Part shown: positions 26,153 to 36,257 of the stretch, piece after piece | How positions within the stretch are numbered: position 1 is the stretch's first letter | How the letters are laid out: every line of letters starts with the position of its first letter | Assembly: GCF_010233585.1 (NCBI RefSeq) | Contig: NZ_CP045997.1 | Coordinates: forward strand, 7,798,654 to 7,862,653 | DNA length: 64,000 nucleotides | Origin: Spirosoma endbachense | GTDB lineage: Bacteria; Bacteroidota; Bacteroidia; Cytophagales; Spirosomataceae | Reading direction: 5' to 3' | The notes under the pieces: generated by a model | Databases searched by the model: none | Told to the model about the DNA's origin: nothing | Seen by the model: only the letters and a program-made list of their open reading frames with translations | Made by a program: the position numbers and the translations under genes

Positions 26153-26463
26153 CTAGTTCGATTAGCCGGCGCTTTAGGATTCAGCCCGAATTTACCTGAC
26201 TATAAGTATACCGTTAATGACAGCCGGGAAATAACTACTCAAGCAAGCTAAATCCGCTTAGTCGGCATTTCTCACAAACCATGATGGTGAAGCGTTGAGC
26301 ACTCGGGGTAATCCCACCGATGGGTGGATGGCAACGTCTCACTACCTAAGCGTTCGGGGCTTTCCCCTTTAAACTGCCCTACCAACGATTCGTTCCCCCG
26401 AATCGACCCTTGGCCCACAAATAATGCCCAAATTCACTACCCTCTACTCACTTTTGTCAACCG
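26153..26463. other. Upstream region of the five-helix membrane-protein gene
   Basis: No gene is supported here. A possible inverted and degenerate copy of the dispersed repeat lies at 26332-26355, where the minus strand reads AACGCTTAGGTAGTGAGACG; this is weak. No promoter is assigned. Confidence 0.4.
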
Positions 26464-27603
26464 ATGCTTCAACCTCAACGAACCGAGTTAGCGTCCCGAC
26501 CAAACCCTATGCAACTACTCGCCTATATTGTCTTTGGCATTACCACCCTGTTATTCCTGGGGCTAGCTCTATTTACGGTTGCTGAACCTGGCAGGGGGAG
26601 TGAAAGCAGTATAGGCTATGGCTGGGGAGCGATCATTTTATCGCTGGGCTTTGCCCTCAGCAGCTTGATTTTACTGCTTATCGTTCGGTCAAGAGGTGGA
26701 TTTGACTGGGTTGGTCACAAAGCGGCCACGCGCACAGCGCTACTGGTTCTGTTCTGGCTAGCCATGTCGATAACTACTTTTTTTGGGGCAATACTAAAAC
26801 TCGAATCGTTTAAGGAGAATACCTCGCCCCCATTTTTACAGGCGCTGGCGGTTAGCCAACCTCAGTTGTGGGTCCCCATGCTGTGGTTGATGGTAAGTTT
26901 GCTTTCCCTAAATCCAGGCTGGGTATCGACCCTATCGCTGGGGTGGTTTAAACTGCCATTTTGGCTTGGATTCAGCATCAGTACCCTGTTTACCGCCGGC
27001 TTAGTCGTGGTTTATATCCACGATTCGATCCAGCGAACGACGGGCCAAGTGGCGACCCGAAACGACGACGAAAAGCGCTGGCATCAACAACGTTTAGATC
27101 AGGTAGCTGCTCATAAAGCTGACGACTCCATTTTTGGTTTGTTAGGCTTTACGAATCAGTATCAGGCCGATGATGTTCGACAGGCGGCACTGGCCAAAAT
27201 CAAATCCCATCCGGATTGGGAAGCCCAATTGCTGGATCTGTTGGCCAATCCATCTTCCTACCAGTATGTATATTCCTTCCTGGGCAGCAACCCGGTGGCA
27301 CATCCGGACGCCTTTATTGAGCCACTGAATCGAAGCATTGGGTTCCTGGCGGAGGATATAGTAGCGGATATAAAAGGCCGTGAATCGAGCCTTCAGCACT
27401 GGACCTTTGACTCCTACACTATCGAGCCTCTGCTGCGCGCTCTTGATACCCAGTTTGGCAGGCAGATCGAATTGTTTTACCCCAACGTGTTGCATGTGCA
27501 ACAGGCCTTGAAGACCCCCCTCCCCGAAGTTGCCCAAGGTGTTCGATTTGATGTAAGCCCAGAAGTGGATGACTGGGTGAAGGCCCACAAAAATAAGCGC
27601 TAG
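26464..27603 (+). CDS. Hypothetical five-helix membrane protein with soluble C-domain
   Basis: A 379-residue protein. Five membrane helices occupy about residues 17-42, 57-82, 92-116, 137-155 and 166-192. The C-terminal 190 residues are soluble and helical (DDEKRWHQQRLDQVAAH, QYQADDVRQAALAKIKSHPDWEAQLLDLLANP), possibly HEAT-like helical pairs. No enzyme motif is seen. It is transcribed alone; function unknown. Confidence 0.65.
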   Translation: MLQPQRTELASRPNPMQLLAYIVFGITTLLFLGLALFTVAEPGRGSESSIGYGWGAIILSLGFALSSLILLLIVRSRGGFDWVGHKAATRTALLVLFWLAMSITTFFGAILKLESFKENTSPPFLQALAVSQPQLWVPMLWLMVSLLSLNPGWVSTLSLGWFKLPFWLGFSISTLFTAGLVVVYIHDSIQRTTGQVATRNDDEKRWHQQRLDQVAAHKADDSIFGLLGFTNQYQADDVRQAALAKIKSHPDWEAQLLDLLANPSSYQYVYSFLGSNPVAHPDAFIEPLNRSIGFLAEDIVADIKGRESSLQHWTFDSYTIEPLLRALDTQFGRQIELFYPNVLHVQQALKTPLPEVAQGVRFDVSPEVDDWVKAHKNKR

Positions 27604-27618
27604 CCCCCATACCAAGCT

Positions 27619-27667
27619 TTAAGGCCTGGCCTACGAAGTGAGACGAAGGAGAGTTCATTTGTCTGCT
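27619..27667 (+). repeat. Dispersed TGAGACGA repeat, 5'-degenerate copy
   Basis: The 3' half is clear (CCTAC-GAAG-TGAGACGAAGG then GTTCATTTGTCTG), but the TCTC arm is not recognisable. The remainder of the 27604-27910 gap shows no convincing gene. Confidence 0.6.
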
Positions 27668-27910
27668 CAACTATCGATTTTAACTGCTGATCAAGCACCT
27701 CCAGCGACATGACGGGTAGCCTTGAACCCCAATCCTAAACCCTCAGGGCCCACAGTCAGTCATGCTCCAACGACCAGCAGACCAACACCATCCCCGAAGG
27801 CGTATACCGCACTGTATTCACAACGAAATTCTGCACAATCCGGTGAAGCTTCACTCGGTCGGTTTGGATCAACAAGCCCTCAGGACCGTCAAGTGGCCCA
27901 GAAGGTTTTC

Positions 27911-28825
27911 TTATACCCAAAATAAGTGTTCAACCTTGAGTTCATTTTCGCCCTGCCATGAGTAAGCAGCTAAGACACCCTCTTTTGCCACACTAAAATC
28001 CAGACACGATGCCCGTGTCGAGGTAAGCCGGGGAGAGCCTGACAACCAGTAGTGTCCAAAAAATAACGGACGTGTATCGGTGTCATTCCGAAGTTGAGTC
28101 GAATAGACGCTTTGATCGACACAAACTTCTGCAATACTTGGAGGAGCATCAAAGAAATACGCGCCATAGGTTGTAGCAGAAGTAACTTCTGTCCACCAGC
28201 GAATGCGGCTTTTGTGGCGGGTGTGCCCGTCTTTGTCAGAAAAAGTCAACTTGTTTGGTAAAACAGCTTCCTTACCTTTTAACGTTTCTTCAATGGCTTT
28301 CCAAAGGGCGGTGTGTTTGGTGGTTGCTTCAGCCAATAAGCCACGAGTAAGTTTACCCTCGCTCAGTTGTCGCTGTAAAAATTGCAGGTTAGCATCATCC
28401 CAACAGGCATGAACTACCCGAATCCTATCAAGCGATAAAAACAAAGGAACCGAATAGAACCAATCAAGATAATCATGCCATTCATCCACGTGATTACGAA
28501 ACTGATAAAGCGTTTGGTAATGTTGGATAATATTTTGAGGTGAATGCTGCCGGTAATACCCACCGGTAGGTTTTTCCTGGTAGAAGGCTAAAGCATTGAA
28601 TTCATGGTTTCCCAATACACCTAAAGCCGCTCCATTATCAATCATCGAACGGACTATAGCCAATGTTTGGCGAATTTGTGGTCCTCTGTCAATCCAATCG
28701 CCGACAAAAACCGCCTTTCGATGCTTATGCTGATAGATACCATTTTGGGATGAATAACCCAATAACTCTAAAAGCTGGATAAGTTTGTCTGCATATCCGT
28801 GTACATCACCAATAATATCATACAT
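27911..28825 (-). CDS. Metallophosphoesterase, bis(5'-nucleosyl)-tetraphosphatase-like
   Basis: A 304-residue calcineurin-like phosphoesterase of the ApaH/PrpE kind. Metal-binding motifs are GDVHG (residues 6-10), GDWIDRGP (42-49) and GNHE (72-75), with a later GHYWLSG (histidine ligand region) and the SKIRWW / WTEVTSATTYGAYF insertion near residue 210. Family members cleave dinucleoside polyphosphates or act as protein phosphatases; the sequence here favours the former but does not prove it. Transcribed singly. Confidence 0.88.
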   Translation of the reverse strand: MYDIIGDVHGYADKLIQLLELLGYSSQNGIYQHKHRKAVFVGDWIDRGPQIRQTLAIVRSMIDNGAALGVLGNHEFNALAFYQEKPTGGYYRQHSPQNIIQHYQTLYQFRNHVDEWHDYLDWFYSVPLFLSLDRIRVVHACWDDANLQFLQRQLSEGKLTRGLLAEATTKHTALWKAIEETLKGKEAVLPNKLTFSDKDGHTRHKSRIRWWTEVTSATTYGAYFFDAPPSIAEVCVDQSVYSTQLRNDTDTRPLFFGHYWLSGSPRLTSTRASCLDFSVAKEGVLAAYSWQGENELKVEHLFWV

Positions 28826-29467
28826 GGTAACTAGGGCAAGTTCTTTGATTAAACTTAGAAGTTATTGACAGCTTGCTTTATCGGGATAGCTGGCTTAGCC
28901 TACAACGACCACAAGGACTGATGGTGAACGAGTTAATTTATTTCACTGCGTTACTTCGACCTTTTCATCCTCGATTGGTTGGCTTGCCTACTTTGCTTTG
29001 GGACGTGCTGCCTGTCGTCGGCAAGGTGGCAACTACAACCGACAACCAACTTACTTTTTTATTTCTGATCATCCTAAGCGATTTCACTGATTAGTCCATC
29101 ACTTTTACGAACTCGGACAAAGACCTGGGGACTGTCGTTCTCCCTTTTGTAGGCGTAAATGATGCTTTCAGGCCTTTCCTTATTGAGATCGGATTTGAAT
29201 CGTTTCATGCTGAGCATACTTTCGACGATTGGCATATGCTTCAACAGCAACCCTTTCAATTCAACGTAATCAAGAGCTGTTGGGTTACCGACGATTGGGC
29301 TCTACCAGAATGAGTTGATAGCACTAAGCCAAAGCAAGCCGTCAAAGAGTAAAGGTTTAACTAGATTCGGCAATTATATAATTAGTTAGATGACTTGCAA
29401 AAGCCATTATTGCCTACGATTTAACCAAATTGACTGCTGATACTGCGCGATTAATAATGCACAACAA
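28826..29467. other. Gap with only weak open frames
   Basis: A minus-strand frame at 29074-29259 (61 codons, MKGLLLKHMPIVESMLSM then a charged RFKSDLNKERPE run) has plausible composition but no known relative. A 73-codon plus-strand frame at 28873 looks like chance. No RNA gene or terminator is supported. Confidence 0.35.
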
Positions 29468-29535
29468 TCTCACGAAATGCTCCCACCTGAGAAGAAAGCA
29501 GCTTCATTCGTCCTCGTTGTACGCATATAAACGTG
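29468..29535 (+). repeat. Dispersed TGAGACGA repeat copy
   Basis: TCTC-ACGAAAT-GCTCC-CACC-TGAGAAGA followed by GCTTCATTCG; one base differs from the TGAGACGA core. The closing GGGCGTTT arm is absent. The sequence from here to 29958 shows no gene I would support. Confidence 0.8.
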
Positions 29536-29958
29536 GTTTAAGTGAAACAACCAGGTCGCCGAAGGTCAGCCGCTACTGTGCATTTACTAAATTGCCGTGA
29601 TGGTGTCCTACCTCTTCCCATTGCCACCGAAGCGTCACGGTCGGAATGCCGCACCACCGCCGTTGCGGGCCCGGCCCTTTTGTCCACTTTTACTTGACGA
29701 CGTACACCTTCAGGTCGGGCTATCCGTTCCAATCTTTTTTCGTACCGCAAAAGGATTTCCTCAACTACCTCTACTGAGCTTATCGAAGCATCTCTTTCTC
29801 GATTAACTACTCAAATCCACCCTCGAATCTCCTTTTTACATCATTTTTTCCCGAATCGTTGATTTTGGCACAACGACAATTAATTCGGCTACATCCATCT
29901 TTTTTTAGCACAGCATCTTTGCCGTGTAATCATTTACTAACAAAAACAAATAAAAAAA

Positions 29959-30807
29959 ATGGACAATTCAAAAAAAGTTTGGTTTGTGACTGGAGCCTCA
30001 AAGGGATTAGGATTATCGCTTGTAAAAAAGTTACTTTCAGAAGGCTACAAAGTAGCTGCTACATCACGAAGTGTAGAATCATTAACCAAGGCAGTTGGTG
30101 CTGGCCATGCTAATTTTCTACCCCTACAAGTAGAGCTACTCAATGAAACCAGCATAGCAAAAGCCGTAGAAACTACAATCAACACCTTCGGTGGTATTGA
30201 TGTGTTAGTAAACAATGCTGGTTATGGGCAATTAGGTACATTAGAAGAAATGAGCGATGCTGAAGCCCGAGAAAATTTTGACATCAATGTATTTGGTTTA
30301 TTAAATGTTACCAGAAACATTATGCCACACTTCAGAGCTAAAAAGGCAGGGCATGTTATCAACATTTCTTCAATTGCCGGTTTATTGGGTGCATTCCCAG
30401 GTTGGGGTGTGTATTGTGCTACAAAATTTGCTGTGGTTGGTTTAACCGAAGCCCTTTCAGTAGAAGCCAAAGAGTTTAATGTAAAAGCTACCATTGTTTA
30501 TCCGGGTTATTTCAACACGAACTTCCTTAAAGAAGGCTCTATGAAATTGGCAGCCAATCCGATTGCAGCTTACACGGCAGCCCGTAACACCGAAGTATGG
30601 CACGAGACTCAAATGGTAGGCAATCAACCAGGTGACCCAACAAAAGCAGCCGAAGTGTTTATTGAATTGGCAGAAATGGGAAATCCACCCTTACACTTCT
30701 TTATGGGTTCAGACTCTTTCGCTATGGCCAATAGCAAGATTGAAATCTTACAAAGTGCGCTTACTGCCAATGAAACCTTGAGTAAATCAACTGATTACGT
30801 AAAATAA
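29959..30807 (+). CDS. Short-chain dehydrogenase/reductase
   Basis: A 282-residue classical SDR. The Rossmann glycine motif TGASKGLG is at residues 11-18, NNAGYG at 86-91, the catalytic serine in ISSIAG (S137/S138), and Y152-x3-K156 in YCATK. The TSRSVESL after strand two lacks an aspartate, which favours NADP(H). It is followed after 53 bp by a terminator hairpin and then by a co-directional AraC-family gene, a pairing seen often in Bacteroidota. Substrate unknown. Confidence 0.93.
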   Translation: MDNSKKVWFVTGASKGLGLSLVKKLLSEGYKVAATSRSVESLTKAVGAGHANFLPLQVELLNETSIAKAVETTINTFGGIDVLVNNAGYGQLGTLEEMSDAEARENFDINVFGLLNVTRNIMPHFRAKKAGHVINISSIAGLLGAFPGWGVYCATKFAVVGLTEALSVEAKEFNVKATIVYPGYFNTNFLKEGSMKLAANPIAAYTAARNTEVWHETQMVGNQPGDPTKAAEVFIELAEMGNPPLHFFMGSDSFAMANSKIEILQSALTANETLSKSTDYVK

Positions 30808-30860
30808 TTTAATGACAACTAAAAATGTCAAAAAATTATAAATCAAATGAATTTTAACTT

Positions 30861-30893
30861 TGACAGGGCTTTTGGGACACGAAAGCCCTGTCA
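30861..30893 (+). terminator. Terminator between the SDR and AraC genes
   Basis: TGACAGGGCTTT and AAAGCCCTGTCA form a 12-bp stem, followed by TTAATTTT. It lies downstream of the SDR stop and upstream of the AraC ATG at 30908. TAACTTTG at 30855-30862 just before it has the form of a Bacteroidota -7 box, so it might sit in the leader of the AraC transcript. Confidence 0.75.
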
Positions 30894-30907
30894 TTAATTT
30901 TGAAGTC

Positions 30908-31828
30908 ATGAGCAATAAACAAATTTATCATTTCAATTCCATTGCCGAATTTCATAAAATGAGTGGCTTACCTAAGCCTGAGCATCCCTTGGTTAGTTTG
31001 GTAGATTATGGCATGGTAGAGTACCATACCGATGAAACAGAAATTAGCTGGATGCAAGATTTCTATTCCGTAGGTTTAAAAAGAAATATACAGGGCAAGT
31101 TTAAATATGGTCAACAGCAATACGATTTTGATGAAGGGCTGATGACATTTGTAGCTCCCAAGCAAGTAGTCAGCATCACGTTAGACAAACCCCAAACCAT
31201 AAAACCTTCGGGGCTTCTCTTGTTTATTCATCCCGATTTTCTTTGGAATAGTAACTTAGCAAAGACAATAAGCAAATACGAGTTCTTTGGTTACAATGTA
31301 AACGAAGCCCTGTTTATGGCTGAGAAAGAAGAAGCCGTAATTACTGATATTTTAAAAAATATACAAAGAGAGTACCACTCTGCCATTGATAAGTTTACTC
31401 AAAGTATTATCATTGCCCAAATAGAACAATTACTTGGTTACTGCGAACGATTTTATCAAAGGCAGTTCATCACCAGAACCAAAACTAATCATCAAATTCT
31501 TGACAAAGTAGAAACCATTTTAGAAACCTATTTCAACGATGCCAAACTCATAGATAAAGGTACACCTACGGCCCAATATTTAGCAGAACAGTTACATCTT
31601 TCTCCCAATTATTTAGGTAGCTTATTAAAATCACTTACTGGTAACTCCACCCAAACCCATATTCACGAAAAGTTGATAGAAAAAGCGAAAGAAAAATTGT
31701 CGACTACCAATCTTACAGTAAGCGAAATAGCTTATGAGTTGGGTTTTGAGCATAGCCAAAGTTTTAGCAAGTTGTTTAAAAGTAAGACTAAACTATCCCC
31801 CTTGGAGTTCAGGGCTTCGTTTAACTGA
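30908..31828 (+). CDS. AraC-family transcriptional regulator
   Basis: A 306-residue regulator from the ATG at 30908; the longer frame from 30860 would begin in the terminator hairpin. Residues 1-150 form a cupin-like effector domain (GLPKPEHPLVSLVDYGMVEYH, MTFVAPKQVVSITLDK). The AraC double helix-turn-helix is at about 205-305 (TAQYLAEQLHLSPNYLGSLLKSLTG, LTVSEIAYELGFEHSQSFSKLFKSKTKLSP). It probably controls the adjacent SDR gene, judged from adjacency. Confidence 0.92.
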   Translation: MSNKQIYHFNSIAEFHKMSGLPKPEHPLVSLVDYGMVEYHTDETEISWMQDFYSVGLKRNIQGKFKYGQQQYDFDEGLMTFVAPKQVVSITLDKPQTIKPSGLLLFIHPDFLWNSNLAKTISKYEFFGYNVNEALFMAEKEEAVITDILKNIQREYHSAIDKFTQSIIIAQIEQLLGYCERFYQRQFITRTKTNHQILDKVETILETYFNDAKLIDKGTPTAQYLAEQLHLSPNYLGSLLKSLTGNSTQTHIHEKLIEKAKEKLSTTNLTVSEIAYELGFEHSQSFSKLFKSKTKLSPLEFRASFN

Positions 31829-31891
31829 CTGGCAAATACCCAATTGGAGGTATTCCACTGAAATTGCTTGACACAAACCGTGTATGATCCG

Positions 31892-31945
31892 TCTCATAAT
31901 ACCCTCTCACCTGAGACCAAGAAGCATTCATGTATATACATCTCA
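31892..31945 (+). repeat. Dispersed TGAGACGA repeat copy
   Basis: TCTC-ATAATAC-CCTCT-CACC-TGAGACCA followed by GCATTCATGTAT. It lies between two convergent genes and lacks the GGGCGTTT closing arm. Confidence 0.75.
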
Positions 31946-32067
31946 ACTAGGCTGTTTAATCGGATACGGTCTTGAATACCAGGACACCAAACGCAGGTAA
32001 CGGCATGTACCAGTAAAGGTGTAGGTTACCGCAAACTGGGGTTTGGTGTCCTGTATTGACATTGGGT

Positions 32068-32577
32068 TTACTTTTTTGGGCCTGGAGCCTGCATGGCTCC
32101 CAACTCTTCTTTGAACAGGGTGCGAGTTCCCTGACCGGCCACGAAACACCAGCCACCGTTCTGCTTCACAAACACCTCCATGCGTTGCACCCGAATCTTC
32201 AAATCGCCTTTGGGCGTGTCCAAAACCACATCGAGCAGGTTGTTCAAGATCGCTGTTTTGCCCTCATAGATGCGCAGAATTTCCATGCCCGGCACGGGCG
32301 TTACTGACTTAAAGGAGCTTCCGGCCTTGATGAACCCCTGTTTCCACTCCTCGAAGCCGTAGTCGATTTTCCCATCCGGATTTACCGTTACATAGTCGTC
32401 GGGGCAGTGCTTACCCAGGCCGTCGATCAGGCGCATGGCGGTAATGGCCTTGCGGTCGTTGGGGTAGTTGGTGGTGTTATACTTGCCCGACGGGGGCGTG
32501 TGCGGGTCGGGCAAGGTTTGCGCTAGCATGGGCGCACTCAGCAGCGTGAAGGCCGCCAGGATAACAAGGTGTTTCAT
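32068..32577 (-). CDS. Exported DUF4440/SnoaL-like protein, paralogue
   Basis: A 169-residue secreted protein with signal peptide MKHLVILAAFTLLSAPMLAQ. The mature part (TAMRLIDGLGKHCPDDYVTVNPDGKIDYGFEEW, ILRIYEGKTAILNNLLDVVLD, WCFVAGQGTRTLF) parallels that of 21998-22456 along its whole length, so the two are paralogues. The fold is NTF2-like. It stands alone on the minus strand, 308 bp downstream of the hybrid kinase gene in genome order; that gap shows no feature. Confidence 0.72.
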   Translation of the reverse strand: MKHLVILAAFTLLSAPMLAQTLPDPHTPPSGKYNTTNYPNDRKAITAMRLIDGLGKHCPDDYVTVNPDGKIDYGFEEWKQGFIKAGSSFKSVTPVPGMEILRIYEGKTAILNNLLDVVLDTPKGDLKIRVQRMEVFVKQNGGWCFVAGQGTRTLFKEELGAMQAPGPKK

Positions 32578-32885
32578 TTGGTTTGACGGTTAGGCTATGT
32601 AGATCGGCATCGCTACGTAGTCGAAAGCTAAATCCTGACCAGAAACAGTAGTGGACAACGGTGACCGGTAGAGCGATTGTAGACGTAGTAGCCATCCATT
32701 CTGTGAATAGCGGTTGACTGCCCCAAACGTACGCTATCAAGGCCGGGGTGGGTTAGCAGTATTGTGCCAACCCTTATTCAATGCCAGCCAGGCAACAATT
32801 TTGTAGAAAAATGAGCTGATTTTGCTATAACCGGGCAAGGACCGAAAGAGGGTCGGGCTGAGCGAATGGCGGCAACACGTATATG

Positions 32886-35804
32886 TTACGGTTTTTTGAG
32901 GGAGGCAACCCGGCCGCTGGCGTATTCGGTTGGCGTTTGCCCGTATACATCCCGGAAGCACTTGGTGAAATAGTTCGGGCTGCTGAAACCCACTTGGTAA
33001 GCCACTTCGGCCACATTTCCCCCCTGTTGGGAGAGCAGGCTGGCAGCCCGGCTCAGGCGAATCGCACGGATAAATTCATTGGGCGACTGCTCGGTTAAAG
33101 CCGTCAGTTTACGGTGCAGTTGGGTTCGGCTCAGCCCCATTTCCTGGCTGAATAGGTCTACATCAAAGGCCGCATTAGCCAGATTGGCTTCCGTAACGGC
33201 GAGAACTTTCTGGAGAAACTGCTCATCGAGCGAGGTGACAACCACCTCCCTGGGTTGCAGGGTAATCTGCCGACTGAATCGCTCCCGGAGCTTTTTACGG
33301 CCTTCCAGCAGGTTCCTGACCCGTACCTGCAATTCGCGCAGGCCAACGGGCTTGCTTAGGTAGTCATCGGCCCCCGTTTCCAGCCCCTGCTGCTTGCTTT
33401 CGGTATCGGCTTTGGCTGTTAACAGAATAATCGGAATATGGCTAGTTCGCTCGTCGGTTTTGAGTTTCTCGCAGAGACTTATACCATCCAGACCGGGCAT
33501 CATCACATCCGCGATCATCAGATCTGGAATGAGCTCTAAAGCCATTTGGTAGCCCTCCAGACCGTTTTCGGCTTCCGATACGTCATACGTGTTCGATAAG
33601 TGGCTGACTAGAAACTGCCTCAAATCCTGGTTGTCTTCCACGATTAACAAGTGCCCTGAATTGCCCTGACGTTTACTGGCTTGAGCGCCTTCCTCCATCG
33701 TGGAGGGGGCCATGAGCATAGGTTCTGACAAGGGGATTTCCAACGCAGCACTTTCCTGTCCGGGGCTTTCCTGTCCGGGCAGTTCGCCCACTCGTGCAGT
33801 TTTTAGCGGAAGACGTAGGTGGAATGTGGTGCCGCTGCCCAATCTGCTTTCCGCTTGAATGTTCCCACCGTGTAGGTCAACCAGTTCTTTTACCAGCGCT
33901 AACCCAATGCCTGTCCCTTCGTACGATCGGGTTGCCGAATCATCAACCTGATAAAAGCGATCGAAAATGCGGGGAAGCTGGTCATCGGCGATGCCAATGC
34001 CGGTGTCCTCAACGATGAGTTGAAGCTCATACCGACCAGTTTGTGAGGGAGTAACCGATGCTGAAAACCGCACCTGACCTTTAGCCGGCGTAAATTTACA
34101 GGCATTGGAGAGCAGATTGGAAATAATCTGCTCCAGTTTATCGCTGTCCATTTGCACCCAAACCGGTTGCAGCGAAACTGTGTAGTGATAGGTGATGCCC
34201 TTGCTTTCGAACAGGGAGGCAAATGAACCAGCCAGTCCCTGGAGAAACCGCGTCAGCTCGCCGGGCTGGGGATGTAACGCCAGTTTACCGGCCTCCAGGC
34301 GCGAAAGGTCCAGCAGTTGGTTAATCAGTTGCAGCAGCCGCCCCGCACTACGTCCGATGAGCTGGTAATCAGACCACCGTCTGGATCCCGGTTCATCTTG
34401 CTGTTCTAGCTTTTCAACCGCCCCTTTGATTAGCGAGAGCGGGGTGCGGAATTCGTGGGAGAGATTGGCGAAGAAGCGCGATTTGAGCGTATCCAGCTCC
34501 TGCAACGCCTGGGTCTGCTGTTCCTGAATCAGGGCTTGGTGAGAAAGTGATTTGACTTCGATTAACTGCTGGGCAAGGGCGCGACTGAGCAAGGCAAATT
34601 CAAGGCCCAGGTAAATGGAGGTAGCCACGGGAATACTCAGCAAGGAGAGTATATACAGGACATTTCGGCGGTTGGCTATGTCTACACTAAACGGCTCGTC
34701 GCGCCAAAGGGCGGGTAAAAAAAAAGCCAAAAAAAAGAGCGCGTAACTGATCGCCCCCAGGCCAATAATCCAGGCTCCTGGTTGGTGTCTACGAATGGCC
34801 AGCCAGGCAATTCGAGCGATGTTTAGCTGAGAGGCTATCCCCGCCAAAACACCGCCGACTTTCCAACCCCATCCGTAGATACCAGCGTTGAGCAACAACC
34901 CGATACAAATCCAGACGAGGAGCCCCCAATAATAGTTGTCTTTAGGTTGTTCCAGCAATTGATACAGGGCTAACAGCAGTAACAGGCCCCCTATCCCATA
35001 GAGGTCAAACGCCAGATTAGCTACATAAAATTGATCGGCTACCTCGTGAATGGCGACCATCAAATTACGCTGCAAAACGTTTCCCGTCAGCAGAAGAACG
35101 GCCCACATACCGAAGTAAAGATTGGCTTTTCGGCTGGGATCAAATCGATAAAAAGCCAGATGAAGGATGGCCAGTAAACCACAGGCACTGATTAGAAACA
35201 CATGAAGGCGTTCGGTAACGACTAGCCACTGCTGATAAAAAGTGTCAGCCAACGCCTGCTTTTTCACCTGAATCCAGATGGGGGGATTCTGATGTTCAAA
35301 CACGGTGGTATAGTGAATGCCAGGCTGATGGGCAAACCGGACGGCCAGTACCTGCTCGCCGGTTTTGCGTAGGGGCAAGGGTATGGGTTTCCACAAGGGA
35401 TCAAACGCGATCACTTTTTTAGGATCAGCACTCACCACGCCCCATCGGTGCAGGAGTTGACCGTTCAGATAGATTTCCGAGGCTCCGGCTTGCTGAATGA
35501 CCAGCGCCAAGGGCTCTCGCAGCCAGCTACTGTCGATCGAAAAGCGCCATCGCAACCACCCCATACGGGTTGAATTCAGGGGGGAAGGGTCGTTGATGTC
35601 GCGGGTTAGTTGGATGATTGGCCAGCTCTGATCGGGTAAGCTCGTGTTGGCCCATGCCGGATTATCCCCTGACTGGAAGCGCCAGCCCTCCTGGAGGGTA
35701 AGTCCTTCGGACGGCAGGCTTTTCAACGGATTAAGCTCCTTTTGTGCCCAGCTTCGTGCGACTAGCAGGCACAAAAGGAGCAAAACGAAGAAAATTGTTT
35801 TCAT
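32886..35804 (-). CDS. Hybrid two-component sensor with AraC output
   Basis: A 972-residue single-protein signalling system. Signal peptide (1-20), a periplasmic 7TMR-DISM extracellular-type domain (21-190), seven membrane helices (about 200-405), HisKA with H450 (LSHEFRTP), HATPase with N box NLLSNACKF and G boxes DTGIGI and GTGIGLAL, a receiver domain (719-830; D766 in IADVMMPG, K818) and an AraC helix-turn-helix (865-965). The signal path runs from the periplasm through autophosphorylation to DNA binding in one chain. No carbohydrate-use genes adjoin it, unlike typical polysaccharide-locus members. Confidence 0.94.
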   Translation of the reverse strand: MKTIFFVLLLLCLLVARSWAQKELNPLKSLPSEGLTLQEGWRFQSGDNPAWANTSLPDQSWPIIQLTRDINDPSPLNSTRMGWLRWRFSIDSSWLREPLALVIQQAGASEIYLNGQLLHRWGVVSADPKKVIAFDPLWKPIPLPLRKTGEQVLAVRFAHQPGIHYTTVFEHQNPPIWIQVKKQALADTFYQQWLVVTERLHVFLISACGLLAILHLAFYRFDPSRKANLYFGMWAVLLLTGNVLQRNLMVAIHEVADQFYVANLAFDLYGIGGLLLLLALYQLLEQPKDNYYWGLLVWICIGLLLNAGIYGWGWKVGGVLAGIASQLNIARIAWLAIRRHQPGAWIIGLGAISYALFFLAFFLPALWRDEPFSVDIANRRNVLYILSLLSIPVATSIYLGLEFALLSRALAQQLIEVKSLSHQALIQEQQTQALQELDTLKSRFFANLSHEFRTPLSLIKGAVEKLEQQDEPGSRRWSDYQLIGRSAGRLLQLINQLLDLSRLEAGKLALHPQPGELTRFLQGLAGSFASLFESKGITYHYTVSLQPVWVQMDSDKLEQIISNLLSNACKFTPAKGQVRFSASVTPSQTGRYELQLIVEDTGIGIADDQLPRIFDRFYQVDDSATRSYEGTGIGLALVKELVDLHGGNIQAESRLGSGTTFHLRLPLKTARVGELPGQESPGQESAALEIPLSEPMLMAPSTMEEGAQASKRQGNSGHLLIVEDNQDLRQFLVSHLSNTYDVSEAENGLEGYQMALELIPDLMIADVMMPGLDGISLCEKLKTDERTSHIPIILLTAKADTESKQQGLETGADDYLSKPVGLRELQVRVRNLLEGRKKLRERFSRQITLQPREVVVTSLDEQFLQKVLAVTEANLANAAFDVDLFSQEMGLSRTQLHRKLTALTEQSPNEFIRAIRLSRAASLLSQQGGNVAEVAYQVGFSSPNYFTKCFRDVYGQTPTEYASGRVASLKKP

Positions 35805-36114
35805 GTAAAGTTCCTGTCACAACGACGAAAGGTACCAAATCCTGCCGTTGGGGTATCAAGGTACTAACTTTACCCCATCCAGGCCAAGAATGACTCCCCC
35901 TAGCGAATGCGAACTTAACCTGTTGTTGCTCCAGCGTCGTTACGGTCTTCCCTAGATCCTGCTGAGAGGCTTAATTTAATTAACCGATCGGCTCTATCAG
36001 CCCGCTATTCACTGGCCCGTTTGTATGGGTTAAGCAAGCTGGCGCTGTTACAACTGAATAGGTAAAAGGGGTAAAGAAAATAATTAACGACTAGGGAATT
36101 AACGGATGCCATCG
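35805..36114. other. Upstream region of the hybrid sensor gene
   Basis: No gene is supported. AAGGTAC occurs twice close together (35828 and 35856 region), once as AAGGTACCAA and once as AAGGTACTAA, about 28 bp apart and just upstream of the gene start; a direct-repeat binding site is possible. Confidence 0.4.
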
Positions 36115-36187
36115 TCTCATAAATCGCTCCAAAATGAGACGAAGAAATATTCATGTATTGTCTCAGATAATTGGGCGTTTAGCGAGA
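36115..36187 (+). repeat. Dispersed TGAGACGA repeat, full-length copy
   Basis: TCTCATAAATC-GCTCC-AAAA-TGAGACGA, a middle part with TTCATGTAT, and a closing TTGGGCGTTTAGCGAGA arm that pairs back to the start. TCTCAT also matches ATGAGA locally, so two alternative stems are possible. Confidence 0.88.
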
Positions 36188-36257
36188 TAGATAAAAACAT
36201 CAACCGCGTCGATCATTCGGCGATGCGGTTTATGGATTGTAAATGGATGCAGTCGCC

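Noticed and set aside
28873..29094. 73-codon plus-strand frame
   Set aside because: Unlikely residue composition, no ribosome-binding site and no related pattern.
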